Below, piece after piece: positions 23,540-32,165 of a stretch of 51,594 nucleotides of DNA. The number at the start of each line of letters is the position of its first letter. The stretch's first letter is position 1. This DNA comes from Phascolarctobacterium sp. Lineage in GTDB: Bacteria > Bacillota > Negativicutes > Acidaminococcales > Acidaminococcaceae. Where the stretch lies: positions 1 to 51,594 of the forward strand of contig JAHHUH010000011.1 in NCBI GenBank assembly GCA_020024105.1, in the 5' to 3' direction. Made by a program: the position numbers and the translations under genes. The notes under the pieces were generated by a model. That model was not told the DNA's origin and made no database searches. It saw only the letters and a list, made by a program, of their open reading frames with translations.

Positions 23540-26164
23540 TTAGTCAAGTTTAACTTCTTCCATGTTGAAGATTTCGAATTGGTCGCCCTCCTTCAAATCA
23601 CGGTATTTATCTAAAGTAATACCGCATTCGAAGCCTTGGGAAACCTCCTTCACGTCATCCTTGAAGCGACGGAGGGATTCGATTTCACCTTCATGGATTA
23701 CAATGCCATCACGGACTACACGTACCTTGGAGCTGTTGGTTACCTTACCTTCAGTTACATAGCAGCCGGCAATGAGCAGCTTGGAAATGGTAATCAGCTG
23801 ACGAACCTCTACGCGGCCTTGGATGACCTCGGTAAATTTAGGAGCCAGCATACCCTTGATTGCTGCTTCTACGTCGTTCAGAGCGTCGTAGATTACACGG
23901 TAGGTACGTACGTCAACCTTTTCAGCCTCAGCAGCCTTACGTGCATTAGCATCCGGGCGTACGTTGAAGCCGATAATCAGAGCGTCAGCAGCGGAAGCCA
24001 GCATTACGTCGGATTCAGCAATGGCACCAACGCCGGAATGGACAACTACTACCTTGACTTCGTCATTCTTAATCTTCTCTAAGGAGGCCTTTAGGGCTTC
24101 AATAGTCCCCTGTACGTCGGCCTTAACAACAATCTTCAGTTCCTTCAGCTCGCCCTCTTGAATACGTTGGAAGAGGTCGTCCAGGGAAACCTTGGATTTA
24201 GCCTTAATTTCATCTTCTTTAATTTTTGCGATACGTTTTTCAGCAACGCTGCGGGCAGTTCTTTCATCGGTGGAATCCAGAATATCACCTGCACCGGGAA
24301 CGTCGGACAAGCCCAGTACCTCGACAGGAGTGGAAGGACCGGCCTTCTTAACCTTTTCACCACGGTCGTTAATCATGGCACGTACCTTACCATAGGCAGT
24401 ACCTGCGATAATGGTATCACCAACATGGAGGGTACCACGCTGTACCAGAACGGTTGCTACAGGACCACGGCCCTTATCCAGCTGTGCTTCAATAATGGTA
24501 CCATGGGCAGGCAGGTTGGGGTTAGCCTTGAGCTCCTGCATTTCAGCAACCAGAAGGATCATTTCCAGCAGCTCGCTGATACCGGTCTTCTGATGTGCGG
24601 AAACGGGAACCATGATGGTATCGCCGCCCCAATCCTCAGGAATCAGCTCATGCTCAGCTAATTGCTGTTTAACATGCTCCGGATTAGCACCGATACGGTC
24701 AATTTTATTGATAGCTACGATAATGGGCACCTTAGCAGATTTAGCATGGTTGATTGCTTCAATGGTTTGGGGCATTACGCCGTCATCTGCGGCAACAACC
24801 AGAATAGCTACGTCTGTTACCTGGGCGCCACGGGCACGCATTGCAGTAAAGGCTTCATGGCCCGGAGTATCCAGGAAGACAATGGGCTTGCCCTGGTAAT
24901 TAATCTTATACGCACCAATATGCTGGGTAATACCACCTGCTTCGCGGGAGGTGACGTTGGATTTACGGATGGCATCCAGCAGGGAGGTCTTACCATGGTC
25001 AACGTGACCCATAACGGTGATTACAGGCGGACGGGTTACGCGCTTAGCCGGATCATCCTCAACCTCGGGAACCTCGGTAGGATCTTCGTCCGGAGCCTTG
25101 GCAGTAACCTCTACGCCAAATTCATCACCAATCAATTGAGCGGTTTCAAAATCGATGTCCTGGTTAATGGTTACCATCATGCCCAGCATGAAGAGGGCTT
25201 TGATAACTTCGTTAACCTCGCGTTTGATTAACGCGGAAAATTCCTTAACATTAATGGATTCGCCAACCTCAACATGAGTGGGTCTTTGAATCTCTACTAC
25301 CGGCTGCGGAGCCTTGGGTGCATTGTTCGGACGTCTGTTATGGGGCATCTGATGGCCTGCACTACGGTTGGGACGACTTTCTCTAGTAGCATAGGAGCCC
25401 TTAATTTGCGGTTTTTCACGTCTCTTGTTTTCGCGGCCGGGTTTGGTAGCCACATCTAAAATACCGCCAAAGCTGTTAGTGCTGCTGGAGCGGCTCTGTT
25501 GGGAACGACCACCCTTACGGTTGTCGTTATGGCCGTAGCCACCCTGACGGTTATCGCTGTTACGATTGTCGTTGTTACGGTTGTAGCCGCCCTGACGATT
25601 ATCATTATTGCGGTTATAGCCGCCCTGACGGTTGTCGTTGTTGCGGTTATAACCGCCCTGACGGTTGTCATTATTGCGATTACCACCTTGGCGATTATCA
25701 TTGTTACGGTTATAGCCACCCTGACGGTTGTCGTTATTGCGACCACCCTGGCGGTTATCGTTGTTACGGTTGTAGCCTCCCTGACGATTGTCATTATTGC
25801 GGTTATAACCGCCCTGACGGTTGTCGTTGCTGCGATTATCGTTGTTACGATTGTAGCCGCCCTGACGGTTGTCATTATTGCGGTTACCACCCTGGCGATT
25901 ATCATTATTACGATTAAAGTTATTATTTTCTGTTCTTCTAGGCTGGTCCTGTCTTCTTACAGGACCAGCTGTCTTATTCTGCTCTTTATCCAAATATTGT
26001 ACCTCCTGTTTCTTAGCAAATGCTTTCCTTACTATCTCCATATCCTGAGCGTCCACTCCACTGAAATTACTCTTTGCAATGTTATGTTTTTTCAGGACAT
26101 CTATAATTTCATTACTAGTTTTACCAAGTTCTTTTGCTACTTCATATATTCTTTTAGTACCCAT
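23540..26164 (-). CDS. infB: Translation initiation factor IF-2 with a tandem-repeat N-terminal linker
   Basis: GTPase that places initiator tRNA on the 30S subunit and drives subunit joining. 874 residues from the ATG at 26164 (GGAGG 7-11 bp upstream). An N-terminal IF2_N domain (KRIYEVAKELGKTSNEII, from residue 4) is followed by a very unusual linker, residues 83-219, made of 14 DNR-containing repeats of the type YNRNNDNRQGG, then a second IF2_N domain (GESINVKEFSALIKREV), the GTPase with GHVDHGKTSLLD (G1), DTPGHEAFTAMRARGAQ (G3) and NKID (G4), and the C-terminal C1/C2 domains. The repeat replaces the usual charged linker. Confidence 0.97.
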   Translation of the reverse strand: MGTKRIYEVAKELGKTSNEIIDVLKKHNIAKSNFSGVDAQDMEIVRKAFAKKQEVQYLDKEQNKTAGPVRRQDQPRRTENNNFNRNNDNRQGGNRNNDNRQGGYNRNNDNRSNDNRQGGYNRNNDNRQGGYNRNNDNRQGGRNNDNRQGGYNRNNDNRQGGNRNNDNRQGGYNRNNDNRQGGYNRNNDNRQGGYNRNNDNRNSDNRQGGYGHNDNRKGGRSQQSRSSSTNSFGGILDVATKPGRENKRREKPQIKGSYATRESRPNRSAGHQMPHNRRPNNAPKAPQPVVEIQRPTHVEVGESINVKEFSALIKREVNEVIKALFMLGMMVTINQDIDFETAQLIGDEFGVEVTAKAPDEDPTEVPEVEDDPAKRVTRPPVITVMGHVDHGKTSLLDAIRKSNVTSREAGGITQHIGAYKINYQGKPIVFLDTPGHEAFTAMRARGAQVTDVAILVVAADDGVMPQTIEAINHAKSAKVPIIVAINKIDRIGANPEHVKQQLAEHELIPEDWGGDTIMVPVSAHQKTGISELLEMILLVAEMQELKANPNLPAHGTIIEAQLDKGRGPVATVLVQRGTLHVGDTIIAGTAYGKVRAMINDRGEKVKKAGPSTPVEVLGLSDVPGAGDILDSTDERTARSVAEKRIAKIKEDEIKAKSKVSLDDLFQRIQEGELKELKIVVKADVQGTIEALKASLEKIKNDEVKVVVVHSGVGAIAESDVMLASAADALIIGFNVRPDANARKAAEAEKVDVRTYRVIYDALNDVEAAIKGMLAPKFTEVIQGRVEVRQLITISKLLIAGCYVTEGKVTNSSKVRVVRDGIVIHEGEIESLRRFKDDVKEVSQGFECGITLDKYRDLKEGDQFEIFNMEEVKLD
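25508..25918 (-). repeat. Tandem coding repeat in infB (NNDNRQGG units)
   Basis: About 137 codons made of 8- to 11-residue units based on YNRNNDNRQGG, 14 copies by my count. Units vary by loss of Tyr-Asn or of the Gln-Gly-Gly, and many codons differ synonymously, so it is an old repeat maintained as protein rather than a recent DNA slippage tract. Its opposite strand gives a long hydrophobic frame that is only a shadow. Confidence 0.9.
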
Positions 26165-26196
26165 GCAGCCACCTCCGCTCATTAACGAGTAGGGTA

Positions 26197-26490
26197 TTAC
26201 TTTTTGATCATCTTGGCGAAATTAGTATCGGTAATAACGATGGCGGTACGCTGTGCCTTACCTACTGCATAGCCCAGCTCTGCTCTGGTGAGGGCTTCCA
26301 CCACTTCAGCTCCAGCAAGCTCAGCCAGGTAGTACATTTCCTTTTTAGAATTAGGCGCTGCGTCTTCAGCTAACACTAATAATTTAGCCTTGCCACTTTT
26401 CAAAGCACTTTTTACAGCAAAATCACCGGAAGCAGCCTTGCCTGCCTTTTGTGCTAGCCCCAGGGCAAAAGCAATATTATTGCCTGCCAT
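26197..26490 (-). CDS. ylxQ: L7Ae-family RNA-binding protein YlxQ
   Basis: 97 residues of the L7Ae/L30e/S12e fold: ALGLAQKAGKAASGDFAVK, SGKAKLLVLAEDAAPNSKKE, LGYAVGKAQRTAIVITD. Related proteins bind kink-turns; YlxQ from B. subtilis-type operons is a non-essential RNA binder whose target is not certain. It overlaps ylxR by 14 bp and precedes infB. Confidence 0.92.
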   Translation of the reverse strand: MAGNNIAFALGLAQKAGKAASGDFAVKSALKSGKAKLLVLAEDAAPNSKKEMYYLAELAGAEVVEALTRAELGYAVGKAQRTAIVITDTNFAKMIKK

Positions 26491-26749
26491 TTTTAAAGTC
26501 CTCCACTAATTTCTGATAGACCTCATCACTAATAGCCTTTTCCAGAGCACGCTCCAGGCGCTTTTCTTTCACGGCTTTGATGATGCATTCTTCGTTAGGA
26601 CAAACATAGGCCCCGCGGCCATTCTTCCTGCCGGTCAAATCAAGACTGATTTCACCCTCGGGAGAACGGACGATGCGGATTAACTCCTTTTTGTCCTTCA
26701 TTTCGTTACAGCCAACGCATTTACGTTGGGGAACCTTTTTGACCTTCAT
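26477..26749 (-). CDS. ylxR: YlxR / RnpM, RNase P modulator family protein
   Basis: 90 residues with the conserved PQRKCVGCNEMKDKKELIRI, the CxxC pair, LDLTGRKNGRGAYVC and the C-terminal helix ALEKAISDEVYQKL. The family (DUF448) has been reported to bind RNase P RNA and modulate its activity. It overlaps the nusA stop by 4 bp and ylxQ by 14 bp, so the three are translationally coupled. Confidence 0.93.
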   Translation of the reverse strand: MKVKKVPQRKCVGCNEMKDKKELIRIVRSPEGEISLDLTGRKNGRGAYVCPNEECIIKAVKEKRLERALEKAISDEVYQKLVEDFKNGRQ

Positions 26750-27807
26750 TCTGCCTCCACAACCTCTGCTTCAGCAGCAGCCTGACTTTCGCTCTTGATA
26801 TCAATCTTCCAGCCGGTCAGCTTAGCAGCCAGACGTGCGTTTTGGCCTTCCTTGCCGATAGCCAGAGATAATTGATGGTCGGAAACTACTACGCGGCAAA
26901 TCTTTTCTTCCAGATTAACATCAGTGCTAACAACCTTAGCCGGGCTTAAAGCATTAGCTACATACTGGGCAGGGTCCTCGCTATACTTAACGATATCGAT
27001 TTTCTCACCACGTAATTCATTAACGATGGTCTGGACACGCATGCCCTTATGACCTACACATGCGCCTACGGGGTCCACGTTTTCATCCTTGGTATAAACG
27101 GAAATTTTGGAGCGCATACCTGCTTCACGGGCTACGGACTTAATTTCTACAATGCCATCATGAATTTCAGGAACCTCCAGCTCAAACAATCTCTTCAAAA
27201 GACCGGGATGGGTTCTGGACACGATTACCTGGGTGTTTTTATTATTGTTTTTAACTTCAACTACATAAACCTTCAGACGGTCATGAACCTGGTATTTTTC
27301 ACCACGAATTTGTTCGTTGCTGCTCAACAGGGCTTCAGCCTTGCCCAAATCGATATAGACGTTCTGGTTTTCAATATGACCTACCAGACCGGTAACAATA
27401 TCATTAACACGGCTGGAATAGCAATCATAAACCATGGTACGTTCAGCCTCACGAATGGCCTGAACTACGACCTGCTTACCATTGGAGGTAGCGCCACGAC
27501 CTAAGTTCTTGGCATCTACTTCAATCTCTACAATATCGCCAACCTCGTACTGGGGATTGTAGCCGCGGGCTTCCTGCAGGGAAATTTCGTTCTCCCCTAC
27601 CTCGTCACCCTCTACGACCTCACGTTGAGCGAACATATGGAATTCACCAGTTGTTCTATTCATTTCCACTCTTACATTCTGATTTTCGCCAAAATGCTTT
27701 TTATAAGCAGCTACCAAAGCTTTTTCAACAGCCTGGAACAGAAGCTCGGGCTCAATACCCTTCTCCTTTCCCAATTCTTGGATGGCTAAGATAAAATCTG
27801 CGTTCAA
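26746..27807 (-). CDS. nusA: Transcription termination/antitermination protein NusA
   Basis: Binds RNA polymerase and nascent RNA, controlling pausing and termination. 353 residues, the short Firmicute form without the C-terminal acidic repeats: an N-terminal polymerase-binding domain (LLFQAVEKALVAAYKKHFG), an S1 domain (DIVTGLVGHIENQNVYIDLG), and KH1/KH2 domains with ETKISVYTKD-like SKISVYTKDENVDPVGACVG, GHKGMRVQTIVNELRGEKID and LAIGKEGQNARLAAKLTGWKI split by VVSDHQL. It follows rimP by 20 bp. Confidence 0.97.
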   Translation of the reverse strand: MNADFILAIQELGKEKGIEPELLFQAVEKALVAAYKKHFGENQNVRVEMNRTTGEFHMFAQREVVEGDEVGENEISLQEARGYNPQYEVGDIVEIEVDAKNLGRGATSNGKQVVVQAIREAERTMVYDCYSSRVNDIVTGLVGHIENQNVYIDLGKAEALLSSNEQIRGEKYQVHDRLKVYVVEVKNNNKNTQVIVSRTHPGLLKRLFELEVPEIHDGIVEIKSVAREAGMRSKISVYTKDENVDPVGACVGHKGMRVQTIVNELRGEKIDIVKYSEDPAQYVANALSPAKVVSTDVNLEEKICRVVVSDHQLSLAIGKEGQNARLAAKLTGWKIDIKSESQAAAEAEVVEAE

Positions 27808-27827
27808 TTATTCACGCCTCCTATTTC

Positions 27828-28304
27828 TTAAAAATCTATATGTGGTCTAATATTAGAAATTAATTTTCTTTCTATTTTGACAGGATTCCTAAATTCCTTG
27901 CCTTTAATAATTTTTTTCACTTCAATAAAATCTGCGTCATGACTAACCAGGACACCTACCAAGCTTTCCATGTCTTCCCAAGGAGCATAGAACATAATGT
28001 CCACCTTGGTACCGTATGCAGCCTCAAAGTCCTTATCCTTTTTTAAGGGTCGATCAATACCGGGAGAGGATACCTCCAGAAAATACTTATCCGGAATGGG
28101 GTCCTTCGCGTCTAAAACATCTGTTAATTTTTCACTGACAAACTGGCAGTCGTCAATCTCTACTCCACCTGGTTTATCAATAAAAATACGTAAATACCAG
28201 TCCTTTTCGCGCACGTATTCAACATCCACCAGCGTCAAATCCGTACCCTCCAGTACCGGCATCACTAAATCGGTGATCAGCGTTTCTACTTCTTTAGCCT
28301 GCAT
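27828..28304 (-). CDS. rimP: Ribosome maturation factor RimP
   Basis: Needed for 30S maturation. 158 residues with EGTDLTLVDVEYVREKDWYL, the FIDKPGGVEIDDCQFVSEKL segment, and YFLEVSSPGIDRPLKKDKDF, the RimP signature, then a C-terminal SH3-like domain. It is the first gene of the rimP-to-ribF operon; a strong promoter and a hairpin-containing leader lie upstream. Confidence 0.96.
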   Translation of the reverse strand: MQAKEVETLITDLVMPVLEGTDLTLVDVEYVREKDWYLRIFIDKPGGVEIDDCQFVSEKLTDVLDAKDPIPDKYFLEVSSPGIDRPLKKDKDFEAAYGTKVDIMFYAPWEDMESLVGVLVSHDADFIEVKKIIKGKEFRNPVKIERKLISNIRPHIDF

Positions 28305-28358
28305 TTTTTTTCACCTCCACTATTAAGTTGTTAAAATATCCTTTCCTTACATAAGCAG

Positions 28359-28385
28359 AAAGAGTAGGTATTTAACCCACTCTTT
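28359..28385 (-). promoter_or_regulatory. Hairpin in the rimP operon leader
   Basis: Minus strand AAAGAGTGGGT / ACCTACTCTTT, an 11-bp stem with one G-U pair and a 5-base loop, lying about 30 bases after the likely start of transcription. It is not followed by a T-run, so it is not a simple terminator. Its role is unknown; RNA stabilisation or autoregulation of the operon are possible. Confidence 0.45.
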
Positions 28386-28414
28386 CGTAAAGAATACATA
28401 TATTTCCTGTGTAT

Positions 28415-28443
28415 ATTATAACATCAATATTACCGGCTGACAA
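28415..28443 (-). promoter_or_regulatory. Promoter of the rimP-nusA-infB operon
   Basis: Minus strand TTGTCA (28438-28443), a 17-bp spacer, consensus TATAAT (28415-28420). It gives a leader of about 105 bases before rimP. Confidence 0.75.
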
Positions 28444-28474
28444 GAGTAGTCCTGGGTCCAGCCCCCAAGATATC

Positions 28475-29224
28475 TCATTTTCCAGCTAGTTTTAAGAAAA
28501 TATATTCATGCTCTGTAGAAATTTCCGGTTGGAAAACGTAACCGTACTCCGTGAAGCCCTGCAACTGCTTGGGCTGCTCCACCTGCCGCTCAGCACAATA
28601 ACGGACCAATGCGCCACGGCACATCTTGGCCTCCGTGGCCTTCACCTTATATTTGGTCGACGTCCCGCTAGCAAAAACACAGGTTATCAGCCTATCCTCG
28701 GCAGTTAAATAGGGCTCAATGCATTTACTATACTCCTTGGAGGCCAAATTCAGGATAACCCTGTCCTCTGCCACCAGGCTAAGGTAAAGGCTGTCACCCC
28801 AATATTCGTAAAGATTCTTCCTGCCGCCCACGGACAGGTGGGCCTGCATTTCCAGGCGATAGGGGGTTACCCCATCATCAGCACGAAGAATACCATAAAA
28901 GCCGGATAAAATACGTAAATGCCGACATAGATATTCCCAGGCATCCTTTTCCAAGACCCTGGCACCCATGTGGGAATACTGTAATCCATCATAGGCATAT
29001 AGTGCCGGAGTCAGTCCCCGGTGCAGCTCCATCCTCTGGATACGCTCATAATTCTGCTGGGCCAGCTTATCATTGCAGCGCCACAGCTCCTGCAGCTCTG
29101 CCATGGTCAGCGACCGTAAAACTGTTAACAGCTCCTCTGTCCGGTGTATGTACTGAGGTAAACGTTCAGTACCAAAATCTTCATCCACCCGCATCTGCTT
29201 AGCCGGGGCGATAATTATCTGCAT
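28475..29224 (-). CDS. yaaA: Peroxide stress protein YaaA (DUF328)
   Basis: 249 residues: MQIIIAPAKQMRVD at the N-terminus, ALYAYDGLQYSHMGARVL, LRILSGFYGILRADDGVTPYRLEM and VIFASG-like TCVFASGTSTKYKVKATEAK. YaaA limits intracellular iron and oxidative damage in E. coli and has a DNA-binding fold; its exact activity is unsettled. The ATG at 29224 follows GGAG. It lies alone between the nrdR terminator and the rimP promoter. Confidence 0.93.
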   Translation of the reverse strand: MQIIIAPAKQMRVDEDFGTERLPQYIHRTEELLTVLRSLTMAELQELWRCNDKLAQQNYERIQRMELHRGLTPALYAYDGLQYSHMGARVLEKDAWEYLCRHLRILSGFYGILRADDGVTPYRLEMQAHLSVGGRKNLYEYWGDSLYLSLVAEDRVILNLASKEYSKCIEPYLTAEDRLITCVFASGTSTKYKVKATEAKMCRGALVRYCAERQVEQPKQLQGFTEYGYVFQPEISTEHEYIFLKLAGK

Positions 29225-29371
29225 AATGCTCCTCCTTTGCCGACATAGCTCCCCCAGGAGCTACGACCAGCCTACCATTACTCCTAGTGTAACAGATTCT
29301 CCTGGCTTTGAGTAGGGGCAATCCTTCCTAGAGCTACCAGCACCCGCCATCTTAGGCAGAAGGGACGATAG

Positions 29372-29399
29372 AAAAAGGATGGCGCCAGGCACCATCCTT
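29372..29399 (-). terminator. Terminator after nrdR
   Basis: Minus strand stem AAGGATGGTGCC / GGCGCCATCCTT (29375-29399) with a short loop, followed by TTTTTC, just after the nrdR stop at 29412. It closes the long dcw-ftsZ-nrdR run of genes. The other 140 bp before yaaA show nothing clear. Confidence 0.75.
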
Positions 29400-29411
29400 C
29401 CAAGGCAGTAT

Positions 29412-29885
29412 TTATTTTTTTTCGTCCTGCTCGTTCTTGCTCATAATCCTCTGCAGCTCCTGCATAAAATTATTTACATCGGCAAATTGGCGATACACGG
29501 AAGCAAAGCGTACATAGGCAATCTGGTCAGTCTGCTCCAGATATTTCATCACAATCTCACCAATCACCGTACTCTCTATCTCGCTCTCACCTAGGGTACG
29601 AAGTTCCCTTTCCACCTTATCCGCAATTTCCTGTACTCTTTCGTACGGAACCGGACGCTTTTCAAAGGCTTTTAACAGCCCTCCCAAAAGCTTCTTCTGG
29701 TCAAAAAGTTCCCGTCGTCCATCCTTCTTGCTGACTACAAGAGGTGCTTCCTCATACTTTTCGTAGGTCGTAAAGCGACGCCCACAGGACGGGCACTCTC
29801 TACGTCTACGGATGGAGGTACCATCCTCCACGGAACGACTATCAATGACTCTACTATCTCGGTGAAAACAATACGGACACTTCAT
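29412..29885 (-). CDS. nrdR: Transcriptional repressor NrdR
   Basis: Zinc-finger and ATP-cone repressor of ribonucleotide reductase genes. 157 residues: MKCPYCFHRDSRVIDSR with paired Cys (CPYC, CPSC) forming the zinc ribbon, RRRRECPSCGRRFTTYEKYE, and the ATP-cone with VVSKKDGRRELFDQKKLLGG. It is 18 bp downstream of ftsZ. It binds NrdR boxes in nrd promoters elsewhere; none is evident here. Confidence 0.97.
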   Translation of the reverse strand: MKCPYCFHRDSRVIDSRSVEDGTSIRRRRECPSCGRRFTTYEKYEEAPLVVSKKDGRRELFDQKKLLGGLLKAFEKRPVPYERVQEIADKVERELRTLGESEIESTVIGEIVMKYLEQTDQIAYVRFASVYRQFADVNNFMQELQRIMSKNEQDEKK

Positions 29886-29903
29886 CGCCTAATCCTCAAC
29901 TTA

Positions 29904-31022
29904 TTAACGCAACCAGGGTGGAATCTCATCAGTGTTTTTGTCTTCTGTCGGGAAAGGACGCAGAAGCGTACCTAAGCCATTGTTATAGCTATTAGTGGTA
30001 GTAGTATTACTAGTAGTAGCGGTTTCCGGGTTCTTGATGCCCATACCGCTGGTCGGCTTAGTCGGTTTCTTTTCAAAGCCGGTAGCAATAACGGTAACAC
30101 GAATTTCATCACCCATGTTTTCGTCAATTACTGCACCAAAAATAACGTTGGCATTGGGATCTGCAGCCTCTGTAACAATGGTAGAAGCATCATCAACATC
30201 AAACAAGGACATTTCCGGGCCACCGGTAACATTCAGCAGCACGCCCTTGGCACCCTCTAAGGAAGCCTCCAGCAGCGGACTCTTGATTGCAGCCTCAGTA
30301 GCAGCGCGGGCACCACCCTCACCTTTACCGGTACCAATACCCATCAGGGCACTGCCGGCATTGGACATAACAGACTTGACATCGGCAAAGTCCAGGTTAA
30401 TCAAGCCGGGCACGGCAATCAGGCTGGCAATACCATCAACGCCCTTTTGCAGGATTTCATCGACAATGCGGAAGGATTCCAGCATGGTGGTCTTTCTTTC
30501 AATAACCTCTAACAGTTTCTGGTTAGGAATGGTAATCAGGGTATCAACCTTGGATTTTAAGGTAGCAATGCCCACCTCTGCCTGGTTCATACGACGCTTG
30601 CCTTCAAAATGGAAGGGCTTCGTAACTACGCCAACGGTCAATGCGCCTACTTCCTTAGCACATTCTGCTACGATATGGGCAGCACCGGTACCGGTACCAC
30701 CACCCATGCCGGCGGTAACGAAAACCATATCTGCGCCCCGTAAAGCATCAGTAATCTGCTCACGTGATTCCTCAGCAGCCTTTTCGCCGATTTCCGGGTT
30801 AGCACCTGCGCCCAAGCCCTTGGTCAGCTTTTCGCCAATCTGGATGCGTTCCTCTGCCTTGGACATATTCAAGGCCTGAACATCGCAGTTGACAGTAATA
30901 AATTCTACACCCTTGACGCCTTCAACAATCATACGGTTGACAGCATTATTACCGCCACCGCCTACGCCAATAACCTTTATTTTCGCTAAAGGCTGTACTT
31001 CATTTTCAATATCGTCAAACAT
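29904..31022 (-). CDS. ftsZ: Cell division protein FtsZ
   Basis: Tubulin-like GTPase that forms the division ring. 372 residues: IKVIGVGGGGNNAVNRM, the tubulin signature GGGTGTGAA, NLDFADVKSVMSNAGSALMG (T7 loop), a linker with Thr/Asn runs, and the C-terminal peptide DEIPPWLR that docks FtsA, SepF or ZipA-type partners. GAGGAGG precedes the ATG. No ftsA lies upstream; sbp and the DUF881 gene do. Confidence 0.98.
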   Translation of the reverse strand: MFDDIENEVQPLAKIKVIGVGGGGNNAVNRMIVEGVKGVEFITVNCDVQALNMSKAEERIQIGEKLTKGLGAGANPEIGEKAAEESREQITDALRGADMVFVTAGMGGGTGTGAAHIVAECAKEVGALTVGVVTKPFHFEGKRRMNQAEVGIATLKSKVDTLITIPNQKLLEVIERKTTMLESFRIVDEILQKGVDGIASLIAVPGLINLDFADVKSVMSNAGSALMGIGTGKGEGGARAATEAAIKSPLLEASLEGAKGVLLNVTGGPEMSLFDVDDASTIVTEAADPNANVIFGAVIDENMGDEIRVTVIATGFEKKPTKPTSGMGIKNPETATTSNTTTTNSYNNGLGTLLRPFPTEDKNTDEIPPWLR

Positions 31023-31131
31023 ATTTCAGAGACCCTCCTCATATAATTGGCATTTATCTAAATTTTTTAACAGATAATCTATTCTTGTTAACTTCAACAT
31101 GAATAAAACAAAATCCTGCTAAACTAAAAAA

Positions 31132-31464
31132 TTATTTTCCCATATAAAGTCTTCTGATGACGGCAATATTCTGGAAGATACGCATACCAAAGACCAGAGT
31201 ACCAATTAAGTACAAATCAATACCCAAAAGATTACCTATATAGCTTAAAAGCATGGCCAAAAAGCCATTAACAAAGAAACCTGAGATAAATACCACGGTA
31301 TCGTAGTTCCCTACCATTACAGCTCGCAGAGCACCCAAAACAGAATCAAGACCGGCCAAAATAGCCACGGACAACAGCTTAGTATATTGTACAGGTACCT
31401 CCATGGGAAAAAGTAGGCCTGCCACCAGCCCGACGATCAAACCTGCAATACTATAATAGAGCAT
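31132..31464 (-). CDS. sbp: Small basic family protein (DUF1290)
   Basis: 110 residues with three or four hydrophobic segments (YSIAGLIVGLVAGLLFP, VAILAGLDSVLGALRAVMVG, FISGFFVNGFLAMLLSYIG, IDLYLIGTLVFGMRIFQNIA). The pattern AGLDSVLGALRA and VFGMRIFQN is that of the Sbp family found beside ftsQ-DUF881-ftsZ in Firmicutes and Actinobacteria. Membrane protein of uncertain role near division genes. Its first base overlaps the stop of the DUF881 gene. Confidence 0.9.
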   Translation of the reverse strand: MLYYSIAGLIVGLVAGLLFPMEVPVQYTKLLSVAILAGLDSVLGALRAVMVGNYDTVVFISGFFVNGFLAMLLSYIGNLLGIDLYLIGTLVFGMRIFQNIAVIRRLYMGK

Positions 31465-32165
31465 TAGGCACCTTCCTTTCCTAGAGGCTTGGCAAACTCG
31501 TAGCCATACCTGTCGTCAAAGGCAGGCACCTCTAAATTATCAAACCGCTCAATTTTAACCTGGATGCCCCAGAACTCAAAGGTTTCCAGGACGCCGCCCC
31601 TCAGCTTCAGGGCGCTGAGCATATTCTTGGAATTGCCGATGGCTTTAATAACATAGGGTGGTGAACTTTGATGGTTGTTGATGGAAACCGTAGGTCCGGT
31701 ACAACGAATCTCACTTGTAGCCACAATACGCTGGTCATTGATGGCAATGGCCTCCGCACCGGCAGCACGCAGCTCGTTTAAGACCTGTAGCAGGTCCTCA
31801 TCATGAATCAGGTATAGATTGGGATTATCCTGTCCACTCTTCTGCAGCTTGCTATCATCCAGGGTAATTTCAATACCCTTACCCTTTAGGGGAACAGCAC
31901 CGGAGAGAATGCGTAAACGGGCCAGCTCATTATGTCCGACCATATTACCCTGGTCGTTACGCAGGCTTTCCAGCTCTGCGGCCAACTGCTTTTTTTCTGC
32001 CTCCGCCATCTTTAGGCGTTCAGAAAGGTCATCCACTCTGGCAGAATAGATATTCTTTTGTTGCTCCGTATTTTTAAACTGGGTGGAGATCATTAAGCCC
32101 AGGACTAGAAAGACAAAAAAGACTAATAATTTAGCCTTAATGTCTAATTGCCTACCTTCCCTCAT
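31464..32165 (-). CDS. DUF881 family protein (YlxW/YlxX-like)
   Basis: 233 residues: an N-terminal transmembrane helix (KLLVFFVFLVLGLMIS), a coiled coil (RVDDLSERLKMAEAEKKQLAAEL), and the DUF881 domain with GIEITLDDS, LLQVLNELRAAGAEAIAINDQRI, RCTGPTVSINN and PYVIKAIG. The coiled coil suggests a divisome-associated scaffold outside the membrane. It overlaps ftsQ by 4 bp and sbp by 1 bp, so the three are tightly coupled. Confidence 0.9.
   Translation of the reverse strand: MREGRQLDIKAKLLVFFVFLVLGLMISTQFKNTEQQKNIYSARVDDLSERLKMAEAEKKQLAAELESLRNDQGNMVGHNELARLRILSGAVPLKGKGIEITLDDSKLQKSGQDNPNLYLIHDEDLLQVLNELRAAGAEAIAINDQRIVATSEIRCTGPTVSINNHQSSPPYVIKAIGNSKNMLSALKLRGGVLETFEFWGIQVKIERFDNLEVPAFDDRYGYEFAKPLGKEGA

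Noticed and set aside
25508..25918. CRISPR-like or minisatellite DNA periodicity
   Set aside because: The repeats are in frame with infB, vary in length by whole codons and have no unique spacers.
25499..26185. Long hydrophobic plus-strand reading frame opposite infB, looking like a membrane protein
   Set aside because: It is the complement of the Asn/Asp/Arg/Gly repeat codons of infB; the Val/Ile/Ala/Thr pattern is a by-product, with no ribosome site or promoter.
29995..30879. 294-codon plus-strand reading frame opposite ftsZ
   Set aside because: Shadow of ftsZ; Pro/Ser/Ala-rich by codon complementarity only.
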